A stretch of 64,000 nt of DNA from Nitrosomonadales bacterium. Its GTDB lineage: Bacteria > Pseudomonadota > Gammaproteobacteria > Burkholderiales > Gallionellaceae. The first letter of the stretch is position 1, and every line of letters starts with the position of its first letter. Below, piece by piece: positions 56,837 through 64,000 of the stretch. The DNA is taken from contig JACRNY010000002.1 of NCBI GenBank assembly GCA_016214695.1, positions 1 through 64,000 on the forward strand, read 5' to 3'. The notes beneath the pieces are model-generated. The model saw only the letters and a program-made list of their open reading frames with translations. It was not told where the DNA came from and did no database searches. The translations under genes were made by a program, and so were the position numbers.

Positions 56837-58232
56837 GTTTTCCCGGCACGCCGCCGATGGAGCCTGCGCCCATGGTCAGCACCACATCGCCGTCCTTCGC
56901 CATCTGCATGATGGTCTGGGGCATGTCGGCGATGTTCTCCACGAACACCGCTTCGCTCTGTCCCGCCACACGCAGCGCATGCATCAATGCGCGGCCGTCA
57001 GCCGCCACGAGGGGCGCTTCGCCGGCGGCATACACCTCCGCCAGGGCCAGCGCATCCACGCCGCTCAGCACTTTCACGAAATCCTCGAACAGGTCGCGTG
57101 TGCGCGTGTAGCGATGCGGCTGGAAGGCCAGCAGCAGGCGTTTGTCGGGAAAGGCACCGCGCACGGCGGCGAGCGTGGCTTTCATCTCGACCGGGTGATG
57201 GCCGTAATCGTCGATCAGCGTGAACGAACCGCCGGATGCCAGCGGGACCTCGCCGTAGCGCTGCATGCGGCGCCCTACTCCCTCGAACTCCGCCAGTGCC
57301 GCGACGATGGCGGCCGGCGCCACGCCGACTTCCAGGCCGACAGCGATGGCGGCCAGGGCGTTGAGCACGTTGTGCTCGCCCGCGAGGTTCAGCGAGACCT
57401 CCAGATCGAGCGGCTTGCCGTCGAACAGACATTTCTCGTCATGGCGGCATTGTGCTGTGAAGCGCATCCGGCCTCCCTCGTGGCGCACGTTCACGGCGCG
57501 GATCTGCGCCTCTGCGCTGAAGCCATAGGTGGTGGTCGGCTTGCTGATGCGCGGCAGAATGTCGCGCACGTTCTCGTCATCCACACACAGCATGGCGCGG
57601 CCGTAGAACGGCAGGCGCTCGATGAAATCGACGAAGGCCTGCTTCAGCTTGTTGAAGTCGTGGCCGTAGGTCTCCATGTGGTCCGCATCGATGTTGGTGA
57701 CCACCGCCAGGATCGGCGTGAGATACAGGAAGGATGCATCCGACTCGTCTGCCTCGGCCACGATGTACTCGCCGGTACCCAGCCGCGCATTGGCCCCGCT
57801 GCTGTTGAGGCGTCCGCCGATGACGAAGGTGGGGTCGTAGCCACCCTTGGCCAGCACGCTGGTCACCAGCGAAGTGGTGGTGGTCTTGCCGTGCGTCCCG
57901 GCGATGGCGATGCCCTGGCGCAGGCGCATCAGTTCGGCCAGCATCACCGCGCGCGGCACGATGGGGATGTGGCGTTCGCGCGCCGCGACCACCTCGGGGT
58001 TGTCCGCCTTCACCGCGGTGGAAGTCACCACCGCATCGGCATCGCGCAGGTTCTTCGCGTCGTGGCCGTGATGGATCTCGGCGCCGAGCTGTTGCAGGCG
58101 CAGCGTGACCGCACTCTCCGCCAGATCGGAACCGCTCACCTTGAAGCCGAGATTGAGCAGCACCTCGGCGATTCCGTTCATGCCGGAGCCGCCGATGCCG
58201 ACGAAGTGGATGTTCTTGATCTTGTGTTTCAT
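56814..58232 (-). CDS. murC: UDP-N-acetylmuramate–L-alanine ligase
   Basis: A 472-residue Mur ligase with N-terminal [12 protein letters not shown], the ATP loop [10 protein letters not shown] near 114-123, and the central NxxxH region [13 protein letters not shown] near 346. It adds the first amino acid to UDP-MurNAc. AGGACAAAC precedes the ATG. The stop codon and last few residues (about LVLGAEC) come from the palindromic repeat at the murB junction; the true original C-terminus may have differed. Confidence 0.96.
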   Translation of the reverse strand: MKHKIKNIHFVGIGGSGMNGIAEVLLNLGFKVSGSDLAESAVTLRLQQLGAEIHHGHDAKNLRDADAVVTSTAVKADNPEVVAARERHIPIVPRAVMLAELMRLRQGIAIAGTHGKTTTTSLVTSVLAKGGYDPTFVIGGRLNSSGANARLGTGEYIVAEADESDASFLYLTPILAVVTNIDADHMETYGHDFNKLKQAFVDFIERLPFYGRAMLCVDDENVRDILPRISKPTTTYGFSAEAQIRAVNVRHEGGRMRFTAQCRHDEKCLFDGKPLDLEVSLNLAGEHNVLNALAAIAVGLEVGVAPAAIVAALAEFEGVGRRMQRYGEVPLASGGSFTLIDDYGHHPVEMKATLAAVRGAFPDKRLLLAFQPHRYTRTRDLFEDFVKVLSGVDALALAEVYAAGEAPLVAADGRALMHALRVAGQSEAVFVENIADMPQTIMQMAKDGDVVLTMGAGSIGGVPGKLVLGAEC

Positions 58233-58240
58233 GTTTGTCC

Positions 58241-59305
58241 TTATCCAGCCAGTGCCACGCACACTTGCGCCACTTGTTGTGTCGCATCCGGTTTTGCCAA
58301 TCCGCGGGCGGCTTGTGCCATCGCCAGCAGTTTTTCACGATTCAGTTCGCGCAACAGTTGTGCCAGTTTCTCCGCACTCAATTCCTTCTGCGGCAGCAGC
58401 AGCGCCGCACCATGTTCGCTGAGAAAGCGCGCGTTATGCGTCTGGTGGTCGTCCACCGCGAACGGGAACGGCACCAGCACACTCGCGGCACCTGCTGCCG
58501 CCAGCTCGGCGATGGTCAATGCACCCGCGCGGCAGATCACCACATCGGCCTGTGCATACTGGTTCGCCATGTCGTCGAGGAAGGCGCGGATATCGGCGCT
58601 GACGTTCGACTGTGCATACTGTTTTTGCACGGCTTCAAAATTCTTCTTGCCGGTCTGGTGCAGCACATGCGGGCGCTCCTGCTCACCCAGCATCGCCAAA
58701 GCTTTGGGCAACGCTTCGTTCAGTGCCTGCGCACCGAGACTGCCGCCCACCACCAGCACGTTCAACTTACCGCTGCGACCGGCGAAGCGCGCCTGCGGTT
58801 CGGGCAGCGCGGCGATGTCGGCGCGCACCGGGTTGCCGCACCACTGTGTGCCTTTCAGCACATCGGGGAAGCCGCTCAGCACACGCGTGGCGAGTTTCGC
58901 CAGCACCTTGTTGCTCAGTCCGGCGATGGAATTCTGTTCATGGATCACCAGCGGACGGCGCAGGAAGGCCGCCGTCAGTCCGCCCGGCATGGTGATGTAA
59001 CCGCCCATGCCCAGCACCACGTCGGGGCGATGGCGGAAGATGGCATCCGCGCTCTGCCACAACGCGCGCAGCAGCGTGAACGGCAGGGTCAGCAGGCGCA
59101 GCAGCCCCTTGCCGCGTACGCCGGAGAAATTCACCCACGCCACCGGGTAGCCGTGTCTGGGCACCAGCTCAGCTTCCATGCTGTTCGGCGCACCCAGCCA
59201 TACGATGTTCCAGCCCTGCGCGCGCAGCGCATCGGCAACAGCCAGCCCCGGGTAGATGTGTCCGCCGGTGCCGCCCGCCATGATCATGATCGTGCGCGCG
59301 CTCAT
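58241..59305 (-). CDS. murG: undecaprenyldiphospho-muramoylpentapeptide GlcNAc transferase
   Basis: The 354-residue GT28 enzyme turns lipid I into lipid II at the cytoplasmic membrane face. The N-terminal glycine loop [11 protein letters not shown] (about 11-21) and the [10 protein letters not shown] motif near 187 are clear. The start overlaps the ftsW stop by 4 bp (ATGA), and it ends 8 bp before the murC start. Sixty upstream open codons inside ftsW were not used. Confidence 0.97.
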   Translation of the reverse strand: MSARTIMIMAGGTGGHIYPGLAVADALRAQGWNIVWLGAPNSMEAELVPRHGYPVAWVNFSGVRGKGLLRLLTLPFTLLRALWQSADAIFRHRPDVVLGMGGYITMPGGLTAAFLRRPLVIHEQNSIAGLSNKVLAKLATRVLSGFPDVLKGTQWCGNPVRADIAALPEPQARFAGRSGKLNVLVVGGSLGAQALNEALPKALAMLGEQERPHVLHQTGKKNFEAVQKQYAQSNVSADIRAFLDDMANQYAQADVVICRAGALTIAELAAAGAASVLVPFPFAVDDHQTHNARFLSEHGAALLLPQKELSAEKLAQLLRELNREKLLAMAQAARGLAKPDATQQVAQVCVALAG

Positions 59306-60465
59306 ATCGGCAGCCCCCGCGCTACACGCCTGTTCTCGTAGTCGATCCTGAGCAGCACCGCGATGGCGACCAGGTTCACCACCACGCCGCTGCCGCCGAA
59401 ACTCAGGAACGGCAGGGTCAGTCCTTTGGTCGGCAGCACACCCATGTTCACGCCGATGTTGATCATCGCCTGCACGCCCAGCCACACCGCGATACCCTGC
59501 GCCACCAGTGCGGCGAACAGGCGATCAGCCATCGCTGCCTGACGACCGATGGCGAAAGCGCGCACGATGAGCCAGCCGAACAGCAGGATGACGGCACACA
59601 CACCGATCAGCCCCAGTTCCTCCGCGATCACCGCAAGCAAAAAGTCCGTATGCGCTTCCGGCAGGTAGAACAGTTTCTCCACGCTGCCACCGAGGCCGAC
59701 GCCCAGCCATTCGCCGCGGCCGAAGGCGATCAGTGCGTGGCTGAGCTGGTAGCCCTTGCCATAGGGATCGGACCACGGATCCATGAAGCCGATGACGCGC
59801 TGCATGCGGTACTCGGAGGAGAAGATCAGTGCCGCGAACGCCAGCGGCAGCAACACCACCAGCCCGCCGAAGATCTTGAGATTGAAACCGCCCAGCCACA
59901 GCGTGCCCATCGCTATCGCACAGATCACGACGAATGCTCCCATGTCCGGTTCCAGCAGCAACAGCGCGCCGACCAATGCCATCACGCCGAACATCGGCAG
60001 GAAGGGTTCGAGCAGGTGATCCTTCACCGCACCTTTGCGCACTGCGTAGTCGGCGGCGTACAGCACGGCGAACAGTTTCATCAGTTCGGACGGCTGCATG
60101 TTGAACACGATCAGCGAGATCCAGCGGCGGCTGCCGTTCACCGCCTTGCCGATACCGGGAACAAGCACCAACACCAGCAGCACCACACCGAAAAGGAACA
60201 GCCAGGGCGCGTACTTCTGCCAGATCTGCGTCGGCACCTGGAAGGCGATGATGCCCGCCGCAATGCCGATGGCGATGAACAAACCATGGCGCATCAGGTA
60301 GTAGCTCGCCTGATGCCCCGTGTACTTGCCCGCTTCGGCGGTGGCGATGGAAGCGGAATAGACCATCACCAGCCCGATGGCGAGCAGTGCCGTGATGATC
60401 CATACCAGTACGCTGTCGTACTCGTCCACGGTGCGGCGCGGTGCGTTCAGTGTCGCGCTCAGCAT
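59302..60465 (-). CDS. ftsW: lipid II polymerase/flippase-associated FtsW
   Basis: The 387-residue SEDS-family membrane protein has ten hydrophobic segments and the family motifs NGSRRWI near 110 and [10 protein letters not shown] near 353, as in septal peptidoglycan polymerase FtsW. GGTGGAGGCGAC precedes the ATG. It overlaps murD upstream by 7 bp and murG downstream by 4 bp. Confidence 0.97.
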   Translation of the reverse strand: MLSATLNAPRRTVDEYDSVLVWIITALLAIGLVMVYSASIATAEAGKYTGHQASYYLMRHGLFIAIGIAAGIIAFQVPTQIWQKYAPWLFLFGVVLLVLVLVPGIGKAVNGSRRWISLIVFNMQPSELMKLFAVLYAADYAVRKGAVKDHLLEPFLPMFGVMALVGALLLLEPDMGAFVVICAIAMGTLWLGGFNLKIFGGLVVLLPLAFAALIFSSEYRMQRVIGFMDPWSDPYGKGYQLSHALIAFGRGEWLGVGLGGSVEKLFYLPEAHTDFLLAVIAEELGLIGVCAVILLFGWLIVRAFAIGRQAAMADRLFAALVAQGIAVWLGVQAMINIGVNMGVLPTKGLTLPFLSFGGSGVVVNLVAIAVLLRIDYENRRVARGLPI

Positions 60466-61838
60466 GTCGCCTCCACCTTCTTCACCGCCGCGATGAACAC
60501 TTCCGCCCGGTGCAGGTAATTCCTGAACATGTCGAAACTGGCGCAGGCGGGCGACATCAGCACCGCGTCGCCGCGCTGCGCAGTCGCGGCGGAGATGCGC
60601 ACCGCATCATCCATGTCGTGCGCCCTCAATATCGGTTTGCCGCAGCCGGCGAGGGCCAGTTCGATCAGCGGCGCATCGCGCCCGATCAGCACCGCTGCGC
60701 GCGCATGCCGCGCCACGGCGCCCTTCAGCGGCGAGAAATCCTGTCCCTTGCCGTCGCCGCCGAGGATCACGACTGCAGGCTTGCCCAATCCTTTCAGTGC
60801 AGCCTCGGTCGCTCCGACGTTGGTACCCTTGGAATCGTCGTACCAGGTGACGCCAGCGATCTCGGCGACCTTCTCCACGCGGTGCGGCAGCCCCTTGAAG
60901 TTGCGCAGCGCCTGCACCAGCGGCGCAAGCGGGATGTTCAACGAACGGCACAACGCCAGCGCGGCCAGCGCGTTCGCCACATTGTGCAGGCCGCTCACCT
61001 GCAACTCGTCGGCACGCATGATCTTCTGCGCGCCCTGCATCAGCCAGGTTGTCGCACCATCGCGCGTGATGCCCCAATCGACGTCGTTCTTCGGTGGGTT
61101 GAGGCCGAAGCTCACCTGCCTGCGCCCCTTGAGCTGCATCGCCATGCTGCGCTCGTCGTCGCGATTCAGCACCTGCACTCCGTCGCCCTGGAAGATGCGC
61201 GCCTTGGCGGCGGCATAGGCATCCATGCTCCCCGCGTAGCGGTCGAGGTGGTCCTCGGTCACGTTGAGCACCGCAGCCGCATCGGCGGCCAGCGTGCAAG
61301 TTGTTTCGAGCTGGAAGCTGGACAGCTCCAGCACCCACACTTGCGGCTGCCGGTCGCGCGCGCGCAACGCATCCAGCACCGCGGGCGATATGTTGCCGGC
61401 CACTTGCGCATCCAGCCCGGAGGCCTTGCACATCGCGCCGACCATGCTGGTGACGGTGGTCTTGCCGTTGGCGCCGGTGATGGCGATGACTCTGGTGTTG
61501 CGGCGGTAGTCGTTGCTCGCCAACTGCTGCGCCAGCAGTTCGATATCACCTTCGACCGGGATGCCGCGTGCGATGGCGTGCTGCACCAGCGGTTCGGCCA
61601 CCGGCACCCCCGGACTGATGGCGATGCGGTCTACGCCTTGCAGCAGTTCGTCATCGAACGGACCGCAATGCACTTCGGCCTGCGGCAGTTCGCTCCGCAG
61701 CGTGGCGATGCCCGGTGGGTCCATGCGGCTGTCGGCGACAGTCAACCGCGCGCCTTGCGCATGCAGGTAGCGGGCGAGCGACAGCCCGGTCTCACCGAGA
61801 CCGAGTACCAGCACCGATTGTCCGCGCAGTCGTTTCAT
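60459..61838 (-). CDS. murD: UDP-N-acetylmuramoylalanine–D-glutamate ligase
   Basis: The 459-residue Mur ligase adds D-Glu. N-terminal [15 protein letters not shown] (about 11-25), ATP loop [12 protein letters not shown] near 121 and [13 protein letters not shown] near 330 are intact. It starts 3 bp after the mraY stop and overlaps ftsW, consistent with coupled expression. A weak GATAAAGA precedes the ATG. Confidence 0.97.
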   Translation of the reverse strand: MKRLRGQSVLVLGLGETGLSLARYLHAQGARLTVADSRMDPPGIATLRSELPQAEVHCGPFDDELLQGVDRIAISPGVPVAEPLVQHAIARGIPVEGDIELLAQQLASNDYRRNTRVIAITGANGKTTVTSMVGAMCKASGLDAQVAGNISPAVLDALRARDRQPQVWVLELSSFQLETTCTLAADAAAVLNVTEDHLDRYAGSMDAYAAAKARIFQGDGVQVLNRDDERSMAMQLKGRRQVSFGLNPPKNDVDWGITRDGATTWLMQGAQKIMRADELQVSGLHNVANALAALALCRSLNIPLAPLVQALRNFKGLPHRVEKVAEIAGVTWYDDSKGTNVGATEAALKGLGKPAVVILGGDGKGQDFSPLKGAVARHARAAVLIGRDAPLIELALAGCGKPILRAHDMDDAVRISAATAQRGDAVLMSPACASFDMFRNYLHRAEVFIAAVKKVEATC

Positions 61839-61841
61839 TCT

Positions 61842-62945
61842 TTATCTGAGTTTCAGTGTTGCCAATCCAATGAGCACCAACAACATAGTGATGATCCAGA
61901 ACCTCACCACCACTTGGGTCTCTTTCCAGCCCTTCTGCTCGAAGTGGTGGTGCAGCGGTGCCATCAGCAGGATGCGCTGACCGGTGCCGTACTTGCGCTT
62001 GGTGTACTTGAACCACGACACCTGCAGCATCACCGACACCGCCTCCACCACGAACACGCCGCCCATGATGAACAGCACCAGTTCCTGGCGGATGATCACC
62101 GCCACCGCGCCCAGTGCCGCGCCCAAAGCCAGCGCGCCGACATCGCCCATGAATACTTCCGCGGGATAGGCGTTGAACCAGAGGAAAGCCAGACCGGAGC
62201 CGGCGATGGCGGCGCAGAAGATCGCCAGTTCGCCAGCACCCGGGATATACGGCTCGCCCAGGTATTTGGAAAACTCGGCATGGCCGGCGACATAGGCGAA
62301 GATCGCCAGCGCCGCCGCCACCATCACCGTCGGCATGATGGCGAGGCCGTCGAGACCGTCGGTCAGGTTCACCGCGTTGCTGCTGCCGACGATGACCAGA
62401 TACACCAGCACGACGAAACCGACCGCCCCCAGCGGGAACACCACGTTCTTGAAGAACGGCACAATGAGCTCGGTCTGCGCCGGCAACGTGGCGTGCTGCA
62501 CCAGATAGATGCCGACCGCCAGCGCGATCAGCGATTGCCAGAACATCTTGGCGCGTGCGGACAATCCGTCCGGATTGCGATGCACCACCTTGCGGTAATC
62601 GTCCACCCAGCCGATGGCACCCACGCCCAGCGTGGTCAGCAGCACCACCCAGATGTAGGGGTTGTGCAGATCGCCCCACAACAGCGTGGTGATGGCGACC
62701 GAAGCCAGAATCAGCGCGCCGCCCATGGTCGGCGTGCCCGCCTTGACCAGGTGAGTCTGCGGACCGTCGCTGCGCACCGACTGGCCGATCTTCATCGCGG
62801 TCAGTTTGCGTATCATCCACGGTCCCAGCATGAAGGAGATGACCAATGCGGTCATCGCCGCCATCACCGCGCGCAGCGTGATGTAGTTGAAAACGCTGAA
62901 TGTGCGCACGTCCTGCGCCAGCCATTGGCTCAATGCGAGCAGCAT
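61842..62945 (-). CDS. mraY: phospho-N-acetylmuramoyl-pentapeptide transferase
   Basis: The 367-residue polytopic enzyme (about ten helices) links phospho-MurNAc-pentapeptide to undecaprenyl phosphate, giving lipid I. The catalytic segments GTPTMGG near 71, [10 protein letters not shown] near 196 and [11 protein letters not shown] near 330 are present. ACAAGGAGGAAAC is a strong Shine-Dalgarno. It overlaps the murF 3' end by 16 bp. Confidence 0.98.
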   Translation of the reverse strand: MLLALSQWLAQDVRTFSVFNYITLRAVMAAMTALVISFMLGPWMIRKLTAMKIGQSVRSDGPQTHLVKAGTPTMGGALILASVAITTLLWGDLHNPYIWVVLLTTLGVGAIGWVDDYRKVVHRNPDGLSARAKMFWQSLIALAVGIYLVQHATLPAQTELIVPFFKNVVFPLGAVGFVVLVYLVIVGSSNAVNLTDGLDGLAIMPTVMVAAALAIFAYVAGHAEFSKYLGEPYIPGAGELAIFCAAIAGSGLAFLWFNAYPAEVFMGDVGALALGAALGAVAVIIRQELVLFIMGGVFVVEAVSVMLQVSWFKYTKRKYGTGQRILLMAPLHHHFEQKGWKETQVVVRFWIITMLLVLIGLATLKLR

Positions 62946-64000
62946 GTTTCCTCCTTGTATAGCGCGCAGAATTGCACGACCCTCTCCATCTTCATGAAGC
63001 GCGAACCTTTCACCAGCACGGTGGTTTGCGCGTCCATCTCTTTATCCAGCACCGCGCAGAGTTCTTCGATGCTGTCGAAATGTTTTGCAGCGGCACCGAA
63101 CTCCTGCACTGCGCCTTTGCTCAGCGCGCCCAGCGCGAACACCTGTTCGATCCCCAGTTCGCGCGCTGCGATGCCGATCTCGCGATGGAATTGCGCCGCG
63201 TCATCGCCCAGTTCGCCCATGTCGCCGAGCACGAAGATCCGTTTCCCCTTCGTTTGCGCCAGCACTTCCAGTGCCGCGTGCATGGAGGCGGGGTTGGCGT
63301 TGTAGGTGTCGTCGATCAGCAGCGCGCCGTGCAGCGCCTTTTTTCGCTGCAGGCGTCCGGCCACTCCGCCGAACGCTTCCAGTCCGTTGATGATGGCCTC
63401 GGGCGACACCTGCAGTGTCAGCGCTGCCGTAGCGGCTGCCAGAGCGTTGCGGGCGTTATGCTCGCCCGGTACCTGCAGCGTCACCTTCAGTCCGCAGAAG
63501 GGGGAATGGATCAGCAACGTACCGCCATAGCCCTGCGCCACCCACTCGCCCTTTACCGCGGCCTCGCGCTCCAGCGCAAAATCGAGCACGCGATGCTGGC
63601 CAGCCAGCTCCCGCCACAGTGCCGCATGCGCATCGTCGGCATTGATGACCGCGGTGCCGTCGCTTTTCAATCCGGCGAAGATCTCGCCCTTGGCACGTGC
63701 CACACCTTCCACCGAACCGAGCCCCTGCAGATGAGCCCCGGTCGCGTTGTTGACCAGCGCCACATCTGGCCTTGCGAGACGGGTGAGATAGTCGATCTCG
63801 CCGGGATGGTTCATGCCCATCTCGATCACCGCATAGCGATGGGTCGCATTCATGCGCAGCAGGGTGAGCGGCATGCCGATGTCGTTGTTGAAGTTGCCCT
63901 TTGTTGCCAATACAAATCCGTCGGCATCTTCGGAGTGTTCCCTCTCCCCAACCCCCTCCCGGGGGGAGGGGGAGCCATCGCGAAGATCGTCTTTGATTTT
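62930..64000 (-). CDS. murF: UDP-MurNAc-tripeptide–D-Ala-D-Ala ligase, N-terminus beyond window
   Basis: The window holds the last 356 codons and stop; the start and the P-loop lie past the right edge. Visible family features: [44 protein letters not shown], and [11 protein letters not shown]. Upstream of GNFNND, a REP element is read through in frame, giving the peptide [18 protein letters not shown] between the expected P-loop region and the ATKGNFNND motif. The frame stays open to base 64000, so this is not a frameshift. Confidence 0.95.
   Translation of the reverse strand, partial: KIKDDLRDGSPSPREGVGEREHSEDADGFVLATKGNFNNDIGMPLTLLRMNATHRYAVIEMGMNHPGEIDYLTRLARPDVALVNNATGAHLQGLGSVEGVARAKGEIFAGLKSDGTAVINADDAHAALWRELAGQHRVLDFALEREAAVKGEWVAQGYGGTLLIHSPFCGLKVTLQVPGEHNARNALAAATAALTLQVSPEAIINGLEAFGGVAGRLQRKKALHGALLIDDTYNANPASMHAALEVLAQTKGKRIFVLGDMGELGDDAAQFHREIGIAARELGIEQVFALGALSKGAVQEFGAAAKHFDSIEELCAVLDKEMDAQTTVLVKGSRFMKMERVVQFCALYKEETCCSH
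63940..63974. repeat. REP element (CCCTCTCCC type) in frame inside murF
   Basis: CCCTCTCCCCAACCCCCTCC followed by CGGGGGGAGGGGGAG, of the same family as 27817-27855 and 54911-54950. It is translated on the minus strand as part of murF ([12 protein letters not shown]). Confidence 0.85.

Noticed and set aside
60441-63305. 954-codon frame antisense to murD, mraY and murF
   Set aside because: Low-complexity His/Arg/Gln-rich peptide opposite three well-identified genes.

Overview
The window reads as a chromosome segment of a betaproteobacterium. The evidence is the gene order secA–M23 peptidase–dciA–lpxC–ftsZ–ftsA–ftsQ–ddl–murB–murC–murG–ftsW–murD–mraY–murF, the pilC–pilD–coaE–zapD–yacG cluster, zapA followed by 6S RNA, a giant fused FAD/Fe-S oxidoreductase of a mainly betaproteobacterial family, and a BtuB–BtuM cobalamin locus. 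The overall flavour (c-type cytochromes, Nitrosomonadales/Gallionellaceae-like gene content) is suggestive only. No plasmid, prophage, transposase or CRISPR array was seen. GC content is fairly even, apart from one AT-richer island at about 4.5-5.05 kb.

Layout. 0-0.5 kb: the promoter and leader of an rRNA operon running off the left edge, with an initiator tRNA gene just upstream on the same strand. 0.5-9.7 kb: rpmE, an M48 lipoprotein protease, a GT39-type membrane glycosyltransferase, a 0.57-kb palindromic repeat element, two small orphan genes, aroC, tatD, tcdA, a pyrimidine-dimer glycosylase, corA and thpR. 9.8-15.3 kb: the giant dehydrogenase and a large unrecognised protein. 15.3-19.3 kb: phoR–phoB with a Pho box, a sodium/solute symporter and a small membrane protein. 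19.5-24.9 kb: a peroxiredoxin, msbA, and a B12-riboswitch operon btuB–btuM. 24.9-27 kb: a ZapB-like gene, zapA, 6S RNA, an EVE-domain protein and a TauE exporter. 27-32.2 kb: a branched-chain amino-acid ABC operon livKHMGF. 32.3-35.8 kb: two related monohaem cytochromes, an orphan ParA and ilvD. 35.8-42.8 kb: lgt, pldA, a CorC/HlyC protein, pilC, pilD, coaE, zapD and yacG. 42.8-50.1 kb: a Nudix/ThiE fusion, an AAA ATPase, argJ, a cNMP-binding protein, secA and an M23 peptidase. 50.1-64 kb: dciA and the division/cell-wall (dcw) cluster, entered from its 3' end and cut at murF.

The genes are overwhelmingly housekeeping: peptidoglycan precursor synthesis and divisome assembly, envelope lipid and lipoprotein handling (lpxC, lgt, msbA, pldA), phosphate sensing, B12 and amino-acid uptake, and electron transfer. 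Most neighbours on one strand overlap or sit within a few bases of each other, so translational coupling is common.

The most unusual aspect is a set of at least six families of short palindromic repeats that have settled not only between genes but inside them or at their borders. One is in frame within murF. One is in frame within the giant dehydrogenase. One forms the murC stop codon and the N-terminus of murB. Two lie directly upstream of ftsQ and livF, where the repeat itself appears to provide the Shine-Dalgarno sequence. A second theme is possible leaderless transcription, seen at the zapB-like/zapA operon and perhaps at tcdA.
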